Part shown: positions 16,104 through 25,611 of the stretch, piece after piece
Numbering within the stretch: the stretch's first letter is position 1
How the letters are laid out: every line of letters begins with the position of its first letter
Assembly (NCBI GenBank): GCA_040878325.1
Contig: JBBDMM010000012.1
Location: 178,259 to 242,258, forward strand
Reading direction: 5' to 3'
Length of the DNA stretch: 64,000 nucleotides
Source of the DNA: Acidimicrobiia bacterium
Lineage (GTDB): Bacteria; Actinomycetota; Acidimicrobiia; Spongiisociales; UBA11373
Notes under the pieces: generated by a model
Database searches by the model: none
Told to the model about the DNA's origin: nothing
Seen by the model: the letters and a program-made list of their open reading frames with translations, nothing else
Position numbers and translations under genes: made by a program

Positions 16104-17170
16104 ACGCCCTTGCCGTGAACGGCGACGTTGGGCTGCAGCAGCTCGAGGGCAGTAGCGGTGCTTGGAGGCAATTCAGCATATGAGGTACCACGGGGCGTGG
16201 TGCGTGCGCCCCACCTGTAGACGCAGGCGGCCCAGGTGAAACCCCCACCGAACGCGGCGAACACGAGGTTGGAACCGCCCTGAATCCGCCCTTCCTCGAG
16301 CGCCTCCGTCAGGGCGATGGGAATCGTTGCCGCCGAGGTGTTCCCGTAGGAGGCGATGTTCACGTACACCTTGGCCGGGTCGAGCGACAAGCGGCGGGCG
16401 GTGGCATCGATGATCCGCACATTCGCCTGGTGAGGGATCAGCAGGTCGATGTCGCCGACCTCGAGCCCCGCCTTGGCGATCACCCTGGTCGAGGAATCGC
16501 CCATCGCCACGACTGCACGCCGGAACACGTCCTGGCCCTCCATGAGGATCGAAGGCGCCTGCGAGTCGAGGGGGTTGCCCTCGGTCCCGGTTCCGGGAAC
16601 GCAAAGCAGATCGCCGGCCGTGCCGTCGCTCCCGAGCTCGAAGGCCAGCAAGCCTCCTTCCTCGTCGCTCGCCTCGATCACCACGGCCCCGGCGCCATCG
16701 CCGAACAAGACGCTGGTGGAGCGGTTGGTGAAGTCGAGCCAGTAGGAGAGCTTCTCGGCACCGATCACCAGAATCCGCCGCATCGATCCCGCCCGGATCA
16801 TCTGGTCGGCGGTCGAAAGCCCGAAGAGGAATCCCGAGCACGCCGCGTTCAAGTCCATGGCCGCCGCCCGGGTGGCGCCGATCTTGGCCTGCACCATGGT
16901 GCCCGCGCTCGGGATCAGCCGGTCGGGGCTGCAGGTCGCCATGATGATGAGATCGATGTCCGTGGGTTCGAGACCGGCCGCGGCGATTGCGTGCCGGGCA
17001 GCCACCGCAGACATGTCGGATACCTCGACGTGGGAGATCCGGCGTTCCTTTATGCCGGTGCGGGTCGTTATCCAGTCGTCACTCGTGTCGGTCAGCGTCT
17101 CTAGATCGCTGTTGGTGAGGACGGCGGGAGGCAAACACTTTCCCCAGCCGGTGATGATGGCGTTAGGCAC
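16100..17170 (-). CDS. fabH: Beta-ketoacyl-ACP synthase III
   Basis: A 356-residue initiating condensing enzyme (acyl-CoA + malonyl-ACP). Catalytic Cys in DLNAACSGFLFGL, His in IPHQANVRIIDATARRL, Asn in NIASYGNTSAATIPIAL. It is about 25-30 residues longer than E. coli FabH because of a C-terminal tail after AAFGGGFTWAACVYRW; the tail has no recognised motif. Lies 54 bp downstream of fabD. Confidence 0.96.
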   Translation of the reverse strand: MPNAIITGWGKCLPPAVLTNSDLETLTDTSDDWITTRTGIKERRISHVEVSDMSAVAARHAIAAAGLEPTDIDLIIMATCSPDRLIPSAGTMVQAKIGATRAAAMDLNAACSGFLFGLSTADQMIRAGSMRRILVIGAEKLSYWLDFTNRSTSVLFGDGAGAVVIEASDEEGGLLAFELGSDGTAGDLLCVPGTGTEGNPLDSQAPSILMEGQDVFRRAVVAMGDSSTRVIAKAGLEVGDIDLLIPHQANVRIIDATARRLSLDPAKVYVNIASYGNTSAATIPIALTEALEEGRIQGGSNLVFAAFGGGFTWAACVYRWGARTTPRGTSYAELPPSTATALELLQPNVAVHGKGV

Positions 17171-17224
17171 CGTGCACTCCTCCAGGTCTCCGATTCATGA
17201 GGCTACGCGGATGGCTGCGCTCTG

Positions 17225-18157
17225 TCAGCCTGACGGCTGCAGACGGTCGACCACCGCGGCGATCCCGTCTAGCGATGACACCGCGATCGCGTCGGCACTC
17301 TGTACCGACCTCTTCGCCAGACCTGCGGTTACATCGCCAGGGCCGACATGCACGAACACGTCCACACCGGCCGACTCCATTGACAGGATGGACTCGGCAA
17401 ACCGCACCGGGGCGGTGAGTTGAGCCACCAACATCGGTCCCACGTCGTCGCCGTGGGGCTCCGCGGTCACATTCGACCACACGGGGAAAGCCGCCGGCCG
17501 GGTGGTCACGGCGGCGACCGCTTGATCCAGCTCGCGGGCTGCCGCGGCCATGAACGGTGAGTGAAATGCGCCCGCGACCTTGAGCGGAATCGCTCGCCTG
17601 ATGCCGAAGCGGGCCACATTCGCCTCGGCCCACTCGATGTCCTCGGCTCCCCCGGCGACGACGACCTGGCCCGGAGCATTGAGGTTGGCCACCCACAGCC
17701 GCCCGCCCTCCTCGCGTCGCGCCCCCGCCAACGCCTCCGCCGTCGCCGGATCAGCCCCGATGAGCGCTGCCATCCCCGACTCCTCATGGTCGGCCGCCGC
17801 CGCCATCGCCTGCCCTCGCGCCGCCACGAGGCGGAGACCATCGAAGAAGTCGACCACCCCGGAGGCGGCAAGGGCGGTGTACTCACCGAGGGAGTGCCCA
17901 CCGGCGGAGACGGGAGGGCGGGCGAGCCGCGTTTCTAGTTCCCTCCACAGTGCGAAAGCCACCGCGTACAGGGCGGGTTGGGCGCGCTCGGTGCGGGTGA
18001 GCGCCTCTTCGGGGCCCTCGAGGCACATTGCCTGCAGCGACCATCCCAGAATCTCGTCGGCGGGTGGACCGAGGAGGTCGGGATTGCGCTCGAACAGGTC
18101 GGCCCCCATCCCGACGACCTGGCTGCCCTGGCCGGGGAAGAGGACCGCGTAGTTCAT
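17225..18157 (-). CDS. fabD: Malonyl-CoA:ACP transacylase
   Basis: A 310-residue acyltransferase loading malonyl groups onto ACP. LFPGQGSQVVGMG at the N-terminus, nucleophile in GHSLGEYTALAASG, His in KVAGAFHSPFM, and HVGPGDVTAGL near the end. First gene of the fab operon; the gene upstream on the same strand (LiaF-like) ends only 7 bp before it, so a longer transcript is possible. Confidence 0.97.
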   Translation of the reverse strand: MNYAVLFPGQGSQVVGMGADLFERNPDLLGPPADEILGWSLQAMCLEGPEEALTRTERAQPALYAVAFALWRELETRLARPPVSAGGHSLGEYTALAASGVVDFFDGLRLVAARGQAMAAAADHEESGMAALIGADPATAEALAGARREEGGRLWVANLNAPGQVVVAGGAEDIEWAEANVARFGIRRAIPLKVAGAFHSPFMAAAARELDQAVAAVTTRPAAFPVWSNVTAEPHGDDVGPMLVAQLTAPVRFAESILSMESAGVDVFVHVGPGDVTAGLAKRSVQSADAIAVSSLDGIAAVVDRLQPSG

Positions 18158-18164
18158 ACCCGCC

Positions 18165-18848
18165 TCACTTCCAGCGCGAGGCGTGCTTCACCTCGAGGCC
18201 GCCGAGCGCGCACAGCGCCTGGATCTCGAGGCGCGGTGCGCCCGCGCCGCCGAGCGCCCGCTCGGTGGTGTCGTCCCACCCCCCCATCAACGGCAGTCCG
18301 CGGATCTCCACGACCCAGCCCCGCGGGACCATGATCACCACGCTTCCGAGGATCGCCGTCACCGAGATCTCGGCCCCCTCGGCCGTGGGCAGCGCCTCGT
18401 TCAGGTCGAGCGTCACCCCCCCGAGTACGGCCGTCAAGCTGGCGCGACGAAAAGACTTGGAACGAGTCGTGTGGAGGGCCGACCCGAGAATCGCGATGCC
18501 GTCGATCTCGTCGTCGTCGGCAGGACGCCGACCGAGCCGCTTCCCCCAGCCGACCATCAGCCAGAGCCCGATGAGCACCAGGGCGGCCGGCCAGACGTAG
18601 CCCCAGGCGTCATCGCCCAATAGGCCGGTGGTGACGCCGAGCAGGGCGAGTCCGATGCCGATGAGCGCCAGTGCCCCGCCGGTCACCCGATTGCCCGAGA
18701 TGGCGTGAAACACCCCAAGGGCGGCGATCGCCGCAGGCCACCACCCGGCGACGGCGTCGCCCGCGTCGAGTACATCCACCGAATCGAGAAAGAACAGAAC
18801 ACCGACGGCAGCAAGCACGCTCCCGGCGAGCAGCCTTCCGGCGTTCAC
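18165..18848 (-). CDS. LiaF-like membrane protein
   Basis: A 227-residue protein with four N-terminal hydrophobic helices (1-105) and a C-terminal beta-helical domain with repeating glycines ([58 protein letters not shown]). This is the cell-wall-active antibiotic response (LiaF C-terminal, DUF2154) architecture; in Firmicutes LiaF represses an envelope-stress histidine kinase. No two-component genes lie nearby, so its role here is uncertain. Confidence 0.75.
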   Translation of the reverse strand: MNAGRLLAGSVLAAVGVLFFLDSVDVLDAGDAVAGWWPAAIAALGVFHAISGNRVTGGALALIGIGLALLGVTTGLLGDDAWGYVWPAALVLIGLWLMVGWGKRLGRRPADDDEIDGIAILGSALHTTRSKSFRRASLTAVLGGVTLDLNEALPTAEGAEISVTAILGSVVIMVPRGWVVEIRGLPLMGGWDDTTERALGGAGAPRLEIQALCALGGLEVKHASRWK

Positions 18849-19213
18849 CGCGCCACCGCCCTGGCGGCAAGGCGCAGACGGCTCGGCACGAAGCGACCCG
18901 CCAGGGCGAGGGCACCGAGCAATGCATCGAGCGCAGCCGGGGACCCGTCCCAGTGCTCCCGCACGATGTCGTCGCCGGCAGCCTCCACCAGTCGGGTGAG
19001 CGCCAGCACCGCGATGGCGGCGTCGTCCACCTTGCCCAGCACCGGAATCCGGTCGGGGATCAGGTCGATCGGCAGTACCGCGTAGGCGAGAGCCAGACCT
19101 GCTCCGACCCGATGCTTACGATCGATTCGTTCGTCCCGCGCCAGCCGCACCACGAGCTTGGCAAAGGCGGGCACCGCGGTCACTGCCTGCCGGGCGGTAT
19201 CGACCCAGGTCAT
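18845..19213 (-). CDS. DUF1232 membrane protein
   Basis: A 122-residue protein. The DUF1232 core is seen as [33 protein letters not shown], quoted here in overlapping parts: [11 protein letters not shown] followed by GKVDDAAI. Two short hydrophobic stretches suggest membrane association. Overlaps its neighbours by 4 bases on both sides, giving a three-gene operon with the ROK kinase and LiaF-like gene. Function unknown. Confidence 0.8.
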   Translation of the reverse strand: MTWVDTARQAVTAVPAFAKLVVRLARDERIDRKHRVGAGLALAYAVLPIDLIPDRIPVLGKVDDAAIAVLALTRLVEAAGDDIVREHWDGSPAALDALLGALALAGRFVPSRLRLAARAVAR

Positions 19214-20121
19214 GCTGGCGCTCCTGCAAGAAGGGCTGCGCCGACGATTCCGGCACGATTGCCGAATGCCGCCGCTACCACCGGCGTTTCCGGACGATGA
19301 CGCTGCCCACTGAGGGATTCCTTCAACGCGGCACGCGCCGGTGCGAGCAACGGCTCACCGATCGCACCGACACCGCCACCAACCACTATCACGTCAGGGT
19401 CGAACACGACCACCATGTTGGCCAGACCCCGGCCAAAATGCACGGCGAACTCCTCGAACGCCGCGCCGGCCGGCCCGTCACCGGCAGATGCCGCCTCGGC
19501 GAGGTGGCGTCCCGAGGGAACCGCAGCACCGGCCAGACCGGCGACCATCGAGGTCGGATCGCCCGCGGCGAGTGCCCGCGCCGCCCGATCGAGCGCCGTT
19601 CCCGACGCAAGCGCCTCCCAGCAGCCGAAGTTGCCGCACGAGCACCGGGGCCCAGCGGGATTCATGATGACGTGGCCGATCTCTCCGAGAAACCCCCGGC
19701 CGTGTTCGATACGACCGTCGATCACAAGACCTCCGCCGATTCCGGTGCCGATCGTGACCATGAGCACCATGCGGTGGCCCCTACCGGCGCCAGCGGTGGC
19801 CTCGGCCAGTCCGGCGACATTGGCGTCGTTGTCCACCGCGACGGGCACCCCCAACGCCGCCGACACGGGCGCGGCGATCGGCGTCCCGGCGTCGCGGTGA
19901 GGCATCCACACGAGGTCTCCATCTCGGATCAACCCGGCGATCGACACTCCCACGGCGGAGAACCCCACTCCCAGCCCGGCCACAACGCCGGCGATCGTCG
20001 TCGGAATGTCGGCGGCGTGTGCCGGGGTGGCCACGGTCACCGGCGTGGACCGGTCGGTGGCCCGCTCGACCAACGCGGCCGAGAGGTTGGTGCCTCCACA
20101 GTCGATTGCCACCACTGCCAT
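19210..20121 (-). CDS. ROK-family sugar kinase (glucokinase-like)
   Basis: A 303-residue ROK protein: N-terminal phosphate loop [42 protein letters not shown], catalytic GEIGH, and the zinc site [15 protein letters not shown]. Lack of an N-terminal helix-turn-helix argues for a kinase rather than a repressor. Glucose is the likeliest substrate in actinobacteria, but specificity is not provable here; the pentose phosphate genes are on the opposite strand further along. Confidence 0.88.
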   Translation of the reverse strand: MAVVAIDCGGTNLSAALVERATDRSTPVTVATPAHAADIPTTIAGVVAGLGVGFSAVGVSIAGLIRDGDLVWMPHRDAGTPIAAPVSAALGVPVAVDNDANVAGLAEATAGAGRGHRMVLMVTIGTGIGGGLVIDGRIEHGRGFLGEIGHVIMNPAGPRCSCGNFGCWEALASGTALDRAARALAAGDPTSMVAGLAGAAVPSGRHLAEAASAGDGPAGAAFEEFAVHFGRGLANMVVVFDPDVIVVGGGVGAIGEPLLAPARAALKESLSGQRHRPETPVVAAAFGNRAGIVGAALLAGAPA

Positions 20122-20236
20122 GCGTGTGGTCCTCCCACCGGGAACCCGAGAATATTCGCCGGCCCGCCAGATGATCCTCGTCGCCCCGACGTATCCAGAT
20201 GAATGCGGATGTGAACTGAGCGGTGGTTGGTGCCGG

Positions 20237-20422
20237 CTATTCGACTTCGATGTGCTGGGGCCCGTCGTCCCGTCCGGGATCCCCGTCGTCGCGCACCTTC
20301 CCCACCTCTTCGAGAAAGGCGCTGAGCCCGGCGACGACCTCGATCGCCGCCTTCATCAGATGAACGGCGGCGCGCTGCGCGCCCCGGCGGGCGGCGTCAC
20401 CGAGGTCCTCGGGTTCATCCAC
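20237..20422 (-). CDS. Small hypothetical protein
   Basis: A 61-residue ORF whose ATG overlaps the end of the ArsA-like gene by 8 bases. It encodes one amphipathic helix (RAAVHLMKAAIEVVAGLSAFLEEV) and an acidic tail. Coupling and codon bias favour a real gene; no family is recognised. The 115 bp between it and the ROK start hold nothing obvious. Confidence 0.5.
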   Translation of the reverse strand: MDEPEDLGDAARRGAQRAAVHLMKAAIEVVAGLSAFLEEVGKVRDDGDPGRDDGPQHIEVE

Positions 20423-21587
20423 GGGGAACCCCGAAGCGCACCCATAGCTCGCCTTCCATCAACTTGGCTCCTACCACCTCGCGCCGTCGCAGCGAGTCGG
20501 GCAGCACCAGCGACCGGCGGTAGGGCCCGACAGTTATGTAGACCTCATCGGCACGGCGCATCACATCCACCTCTCCCTTCTCGGCGAACGGCAGGAACAG
20601 CGCCAGCACGACGTCCTCACCCTCCTCGAACACCCGGAACGGCGTGCTGGTGGCAAGCCGATCGGTCGGGTCGAGGTCTGCGTAGAGCTCCTCGGCCAAC
20701 AGACGTAGCTTGGCGACGCCGACCATTTCCTCATCGAAGAGGCGCAGGCGCAGCAACGACAGGTCGGCAAAGGCCTCCTCGACGGTCTCGAGGTGCTCGG
20801 CCTGCAGCTCGCGCCACCGCTTGAAGTACGGATCGGTGACAGCCTCCGGGATGATGCGGTTGACGATGGCGGCATCGACGGCGTAGCCGAAGAGGCCCAG
20901 GTAGGTGTAGGTGCGCCGTGCCTCTGCGACGACCATCTTCTCAAGGTTCATCACCAGGCGGGCGCTGGTGATCTCCGGGTCCACCAGGACGCGGCGAACA
21001 CCCTCGATGCGCGCGTAGAACCCCTCGCCCGCCTTGAACACGTCGTCTCCGGGGATCGGCATCGAGATCACCCTCGACAGCACCGGCCGCACCACCTTGG
21101 CGACCCGCCGCTCGAGCGGAAACAGCTTTTCCATGTACCAGCCGAGCGCATCGGGCAGGCTCAACAGCCGGAGAGTCTCGGCGGTCGGGGCGCAATCGAC
21201 CACGATCACGTCGTAGGTCCCCGACGCGACATGGTCCTGGACCTCGGCGAGGGCGAACAACTCGTCCATGCCGGGGAACACCACCAGTTCTTCAGCGGCG
21301 ATGCCGCTGGCGCCGCCCCAGTCGAACAGGTCGGCCAGATAGTCCCGCACCGTGCCCCAATGGCTTTCGAGGCGACGCTGGGCGTCGATCTGCTGCCCGT
21401 CCAACCCCGCCGAAATCGCCGTCGGCTCGTCGCCGAGCGGGACGTCGAAGGCGTCGCTCAGGCTGTGGGCGGGATCGGTGGACATGACCAGGGTGCGATG
21501 CCCCAGGTCTGCCGCCCGCAACGCGGTGGCGGCCGCAACCGTCGTCTTGCCGACGCCACCCTTGCCGGTGATGAGGAGCACCCTCAC
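20415..21587 (-). CDS. ArsA/GET3-like ATPase
   Basis: A 390-residue P-loop ATPase of the ArsA/Get3 type. Deviant Walker A GKGGVGKTTVAAATAL at residues 8-23, switch I MSTDPAHSLSDAF, Walker B YDVIVVDCAPTAETLRLL, and a C-terminal alpha-crystallin-like beta domain (VDVMRRADEVYITVGPYRR). No arsenite-binding cysteine cluster or arsB neighbour is seen, so arsenic efflux is not implied; actinobacterial homologues have unclear roles. The next gene upstream overlaps by four bases. Confidence 0.88.
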   Translation of the reverse strand: MRVLLITGKGGVGKTTVAAATALRAADLGHRTLVMSTDPAHSLSDAFDVPLGDEPTAISAGLDGQQIDAQRRLESHWGTVRDYLADLFDWGGASGIAAEELVVFPGMDELFALAEVQDHVASGTYDVIVVDCAPTAETLRLLSLPDALGWYMEKLFPLERRVAKVVRPVLSRVISMPIPGDDVFKAGEGFYARIEGVRRVLVDPEITSARLVMNLEKMVVAEARRTYTYLGLFGYAVDAAIVNRIIPEAVTDPYFKRWRELQAEHLETVEEAFADLSLLRLRLFDEEMVGVAKLRLLAEELYADLDPTDRLATSTPFRVFEEGEDVVLALFLPFAEKGEVDVMRRADEVYITVGPYRRSLVLPDSLRRREVVGAKLMEGELWVRFGVPRG

Positions 21588-22033
21588 CCGTCGGCCTCTT
21601 CCATCTCCTCAGCCCGTCGACGCAGGCCGCGCAGCGCCGCCTGGACTATTTGCTTCTCCGCCTGCCTGCGGAGGAAGCCGGGGACCACGAAAGCCGGCTC
21701 GACCCTGAGTGCGTAGACGATCTCGGTACCGCCCTCTTCACGAAGGTTGAACTCGTAGTACCCCTCCATGTCTTTGATATCGGGTCCGGGAACCGCGTTC
21801 CACGACATCCGGCGGGGTTCGTCGTACTCGTACTGCAACTCGTACGAGATCTTCTTGATGTACCCGTCGACCTCGAAGCGGGCCCGCCGCGGCCGCCCGG
21901 CACCGTCGACCTCGAGAATCTCGACGGCGGACACCCCGGTGGCCCATTCCGGGTAGGCAGCCAGGTCGGCGGCGACGGCAAAGACGCGCTCCGGCGGGGC
22001 AGATGCCTCGGTCGAGCGCACGGTTCCTTCCAT
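21584..22033 (-). CDS. SRPBCC-family (START-like) protein
   Basis: A 149-residue protein with the helix-grip fold: STEASAPPERVFAVAADLAAYPEW at the start, a beta-sheet section (YELQYEYDEPRRMSWNAV), and a long C-terminal helix (AEKQIVQAALRGLRRRAEEME). Members bind hydrophobic ligands; the ligand is unknown. Coupled to the ArsA-like ATPase gene, an arrangement suggesting joint function. Confidence 0.82.
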   Translation of the reverse strand: MEGTVRSTEASAPPERVFAVAADLAAYPEWATGVSAVEILEVDGAGRPRRARFEVDGYIKKISYELQYEYDEPRRMSWNAVPGPDIKDMEGYYEFNLREEGGTEIVYALRVEPAFVVPGFLRRQAEKQIVQAALRGLRRRAEEMEEADG

Positions 22034-22090
22034 GGACGCGACACTAGCGATGGCAGGTGACTGCCTTTCAGGCGATCGGCGCCCGGCCGA

Positions 22091-22855
22091 TCACCGCACG
22101 TCCGGCACATGGCGAACCGGGCTCTTGGTGGCTCGGAAGTACCCGACGTTCCTGCACCAGGTCGACCCGACCCGCCACGAGATCGCCTGCGGCTGGTGGA
22201 TGTCGCCGAAGTAGTGCCACCGGGGACGGTGCTCGAGCAGGTAATCCAGCACCGCCGCCGACTGTTTGGGCCTCCCCCCAACCACGTCCTGACTCAAAGG
22301 ACGCACCGCCGGGGCGACATGGGTGCACAGCATGTCGACAGGACCAAGGGAGTCGAGCTTCCGGGCGAGGGCCTCCTCCTCGATTTCACCGGGGACACCG
22401 ATCGAGGCAATGCCTCCTCCGGCGAAGCCGACGCGGAGGCCCTCGAGGTCGATCACCTCACCGTCGACGAAGCGGGACCCGGGAGGCAGGCAATCACGGA
22501 GCATGTCGGGGCGGTCCACGTTCCCGTAGATCACATACGACTCACTGCCTTCGAGCGCGGCGCGCGTGAGCAGGTAGTCGGCTGCGATCCGCTCGTCATA
22601 CCGCCGGCGGATCGTGTCCTCCTGCCCGGCGGTAAAGCCTCGCCACAGTGCTCGGGCCGCCTCGTGCTCCCCCTGCTCCCGCAGGTCGGTCAATTCGGCC
22701 ACGAACTCGCGTCCGGCGATGTCGGCGAGCATCCCCTCCAGGGTGCGGTAGTCGACGAAGTTGAGGAGGTCGCCGAGGATCAACAGGGGCTCTCCCCGCG
22801 CCGCCACCTGCGCCAGAGCCTCGAATTCCCCGTGGACGTCGGATACCAACAGCAT
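22091..22855 (-). CDS. Metallophosphoesterase
   Basis: A 254-residue calcineurin-like phosphoesterase. Metal-binding motifs appear in order: SDVHGE (residues 5-10), GDLLNFVD, YGNVDRPD, CTHVAP and FGDIHQP. ATG at 22855 puts the SDVHGE motif at the proper N-terminal distance; the frame is open further upstream but lacks homology. Substrate unknown. It lies 8 bp downstream of queG. Confidence 0.85.
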   Translation of the reverse strand: MLLVSDVHGEFEALAQVAARGEPLLILGDLLNFVDYRTLEGMLADIAGREFVAELTDLREQGEHEAARALWRGFTAGQEDTIRRRYDERIAADYLLTRAALEGSESYVIYGNVDRPDMLRDCLPPGSRFVDGEVIDLEGLRVGFAGGGIASIGVPGEIEEEALARKLDSLGPVDMLCTHVAPAVRPLSQDVVGGRPKQSAAVLDYLLEHRPRWHYFGDIHQPQAISWRVGSTWCRNVGYFRATKSPVRHVPDVR

Positions 22856-22863
22856 CAGGGCCC

Positions 22864-23967
22864 CTAAGAAATAGCCGACGCGCCGGCGCGAGACGCCTCG
22901 ACCGATCCGGCGTCGACGGCCGCCCGGAGGGCGGCATCGGTGGCGGCTCGGAGCGCGGCAGCGGCTCGGGCACCGCCGATCCGCCCGAGCGCCCACGCCG
23001 CGTGCTCCCGGAGCATCGGGTCGCGGTGCGCGGCGAACCCCGCCAGCACGCCCACGGCGTCCTCTCCCCCGGTGTTGCCGAGGGCCACCAGGGCGTTTCG
23101 CCGGAGATACTTCACATCGTTGCGGGGCACGTAGAAGCGTTCATAGCGCGTCCGCAGCGTCTGGTCATCGGAACCGAGGAGGGTGAGCAAGTCGACCCTG
23201 CCCCGCCCGGCAGCGCCGCCGGCGATGGCGCGATGTCCCGGCGGGCACGCCTCGAGGCAATCGTCGCATCCATAGACCCGATCTCCCATCGGCTCGCGAA
23301 GCTCGGTCGGGATCGAACCCGGTGCCTGCGCCCAATGGGCGAGGCATCGACGCGCGTCGAGGATTCCGGGAGCGACGATCGCTCCCGTGGGACAAGCGGG
23401 AATGCAGGCATCGCAGGTCCCGCAGTCTCGCCTCATTGGTGAGTCGACATCCAGGGACGCGTCCGTGACCACGCTGCCGAGCAGCACCCAGGGGCCGGCA
23501 CCTGGGACGAGCACCATGCTGCTCTTGCCCCACCACCCGACGCCGGCGCGTACGGCGGCCGCTCGATCGACCAGTCGGTTGTCGTCGACCAGCACCTCGG
23601 CCCGATGCCCCTCCGCCCGCAACATCGCCGCGATCCCTCCCAGCACCGCTCGCAGCGGGGCGTAGTGATCGTCCTCGGCGAATCGCGCCACCCGGCCCGT
23701 TCCCCGGGTCGGCGGTCCCGGGCTGCCTGCATCCGCGGCGTACCGGTGGGCCCCCACCAGCAGGCGACGCGCCCACGGGAACGATCGGGTGGGGGCGGCG
23801 GACGTTGCCGGGTCGGCAAAGGTGAACTTCAGCTTTCCCGACCGTCCCGAAGCCACGGCCTCTTCGAGATCCTTCCCGGTGTCCTCGAACGGCGCTGCCT
23901 CACAGATGCCAAAGCCGGCCAGCCCCGACTCCAGCGCCAATGCCCTGATCCGTGCTCCGAGTTCCAC
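22864..23967 (-). CDS. queG: Epoxyqueuosine reductase QueG
   Basis: A 367-residue cobalamin-dependent iron-sulfur enzyme, last step of queuosine synthesis for tRNA wobble position 34. Seen: N-terminal cobalamin-binding part with SFPWARRLLVGAHRY, WWGKSSMVLVPGAGPW, two 4Fe-4S motifs (CGTCDACIPACPTGAI and CDDCLEACPPG), and HEAT-like repeats at the C-terminus. GTG at 23967 gives the normal family length; the open frame continues upstream through repeat DNA. C-terminal repeats are somewhat Ala-rich. Confidence 0.92.
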   Translation of the reverse strand: MELGARIRALALESGLAGFGICEAAPFEDTGKDLEEAVASGRSGKLKFTFADPATSAAPTRSFPWARRLLVGAHRYAADAGSPGPPTRGTGRVARFAEDDHYAPLRAVLGGIAAMLRAEGHRAEVLVDDNRLVDRAAAVRAGVGWWGKSSMVLVPGAGPWVLLGSVVTDASLDVDSPMRRDCGTCDACIPACPTGAIVAPGILDARRCLAHWAQAPGSIPTELREPMGDRVYGCDDCLEACPPGHRAIAGGAAGRGRVDLLTLLGSDDQTLRTRYERFYVPRNDVKYLRRNALVALGNTGGEDAVGVLAGFAAHRDPMLREHAAWALGRIGGARAAAALRAATDAALRAAVDAGSVEASRAGASAIS

Positions 23968-23983
23968 AGGGGCGAGGGTAGGG

Positions 23984-24007
23984 AGTCGCCAGTCACCAGT
24001 CACCAGT
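23984..24007. repeat. AGTCACC heptanucleotide array
   Basis: AGTCGCC-AGTCACC-AGTCACC-AGT, three 7-base units and a partial one, between the queG start and the stop of the small Cys-protein gene. Confidence 0.75.
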
Positions 24008-24020
24008 AGGAGGGCCCCGC

Positions 24021-24212
24021 CTACTCGTTGGAGGCTCGGCGGATCAGGCGTAGTTCGGGGACCAGGCCTACGTCGGCGAGGACCTCGAGGGCGGCTGCCT
24101 GATCGAGGTCGACCTCGATCGGTCCCAGCATGTCGCCGAGGAGCATGGTCACCACGCAGTCGTGACACGCCGCGGTGTGCTGCGCCACGCACTCGTTGCA
24201 GTCGATCAACAT
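24021..24212 (-). CDS. Small CxxC-CxxC protein
   Basis: A 63-residue protein with CNEC and CHDC pairs near the N-terminus (residues 5-8 and 16-19), a likely metal site, followed by an acidic helix (DLDQAAALEVLADVGLVPEL) and a basic end. ATG at 24212 was preferred over ATG at 24227 because GGAGGAGG falls between them, 5 bases before the second. Too short for family assignment; function unknown. Good coding character. Confidence 0.65.
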   Translation of the reverse strand: MLIDCNECVAQHTAACHDCVVTMLLGDMLGPIEVDLDQAAALEVLADVGLVPELRLIRRASNE

Positions 24213-24269
24213 TTCGGCCTCCTCCATGTCGCCACGAGGAGAAGATACGAAACGGGTATGACAAGAACG

Positions 24270-24325
24270 GGGGGTGCTACGCCCCCTTGTGCCACCTACT
24301 ACCTACTCCTGCTACCTGCCACCTG
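24270..24325 (-). terminator. Hairpin plus heptanucleotide array after NYN gene
   Basis: Read on the minus strand, GGTGGCA-GGTAGCA-GGAGTA-GGTAGTA-GGTGGCA (24323-24290), a degenerate 7-base array, is followed by GGGGG-CGTAGCA-CCCCC (24286-24270) and GTTCTTGT. It directly follows the NYN gene stop and is a plausible terminator. Confidence 0.6.
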
Positions 24326-24328
24326 CAC

Positions 24329-25555
24329 TCAGCCCCGCTTTCGTGCCCAGGCGACCAGGGCGTCGGACCACAGGGCGAGGGCGCCGGTGCGTTCGGCTCG
24401 CTCCCGAACTGCGCGGTCGTTGGTGATCACCACACAACGACTCCGCCGGGCGGCGATGTCCACCACCACGTCATCGGCCTCGATCCCGGCCGGGGCGAAG
24501 ACCACCTCGATTCCACCCCCCGGCTTCCGAGAGCCTTGTTGTTCGGCTTTCGAATCCCACACCACGGTGACGGTCATGGCGGGACCGCCGAGGGAACGCA
24601 GCCGGCGAAGATGGGGCTCGAGACGAGACCGGACCTCGGCCGCAGTCCCCGGCCCGAGGGCGAGGCCGGCGTTGTAGCCGTCGACGATGACCGCCACCCG
24701 ACCCCCCATTCGGGCCACCGCGTCGATCGCCTCGGGTGAATCGGGCCCGACCCCGACCGGAAGCTGCAGTCTCTCCTCGGCGGGCAAGGGGCCTGGGTCG
24801 GTAGCACCCACCCGCCGTGACCGCGCCATCAAGTCGTCGAGGTGCCGCGCCAGGTCGATCGGATCGGTTCCGAGCCACCCCGGCCCGGTTTCGGCCTCTA
24901 CCGCCCTCGCCTCGGAGTCCCCTGCGGAACGGCGCAACCGGCGGACCTCCTCGCCGGCGTTCTTCACCTTGTTCTCCAGGTCGGTGATGAGCCGCTGGAG
25001 CTGCTCGACTTCGGCGGCGTGGTCTGTCTCGGCGCGCCTTCGCGCCGCGGTCTCCTTCGCACCGGCCGCCTTCGTGGCTCGATCGGGAGCCCGCACCGCC
25101 TTCTCGGCCTTGGCACGTTCGGTCGTCGCGGTCTCCAGCTTCTTCTGGAGATCACGGGCCTTGGCCTTCCAGGCGTCGCGGTCCTTGACCAGCTCGTCAC
25201 GCCCACCGTCGCTCGGCTCTCGGCCCTCCCCCACGGCCGACGCCACCGCCTCACCCACCACCCCCACCAGGTCGGCCGCCCATCCCTCGGGTCGGACGAG
25301 AAAGAGCGCCGACGCCCGGTGCGGACCCGGCTTCACCGGGTCGGCATCCGGCCACTGCTCGAGAGCCCGCGTTCGCAGCCAGTCGATCCGATCGAGTTCA
25401 CGGGTGAGGCGGCGGGCGAGGTCGGGAGTGAAATCACCGGCATGACCCACCACCTGCCGCAGCTTCGCCGGCACCTGGTCGGCGTCGAGATCGGCGAGTG
25501 CAGCCCGCGCCGAGTCGAGCGCCTTGCCCAGCACCGAAGTCAACTTGAAACGCAC
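24329..25555 (-). CDS. NYN-domain (YacP-like) RNA-binding/nuclease protein
   Basis: A 408-residue protein in three parts. Residues 1-110 are a helical domain; residues 120-225 are a charged coiled coil (KDRDAWKAKARDLQKKLETA and later EVEQLQRLITDLENK); residues 285-408 are a PIN-like NYN domain with VAVIVDGYNAGLAL, IEVVFAPAGIEADDVVVD and VVITNDRAVRERA, which carry the acidic metal ligands. NYN domains cleave RNA. GTG at 25555 is the only sensible start; no strong ribosome-binding site is visible. Confidence 0.85.
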   Translation of the reverse strand: MRFKLTSVLGKALDSARAALADLDADQVPAKLRQVVGHAGDFTPDLARRLTRELDRIDWLRTRALEQWPDADPVKPGPHRASALFLVRPEGWAADLVGVVGEAVASAVGEGREPSDGGRDELVKDRDAWKAKARDLQKKLETATTERAKAEKAVRAPDRATKAAGAKETAARRRAETDHAAEVEQLQRLITDLENKVKNAGEEVRRLRRSAGDSEARAVEAETGPGWLGTDPIDLARHLDDLMARSRRVGATDPGPLPAEERLQLPVGVGPDSPEAIDAVARMGGRVAVIVDGYNAGLALGPGTAAEVRSRLEPHLRRLRSLGGPAMTVTVVWDSKAEQQGSRKPGGGIEVVFAPAGIEADDVVVDIAARRSRCVVITNDRAVRERAERTGALALWSDALVAWARKRG

Positions 25556-25611
25556 CGGGCCGACGCTACCGGGCGTAATGGTGTACCGGGGGCACCGGTA
25601 TTGTCCGGCGA

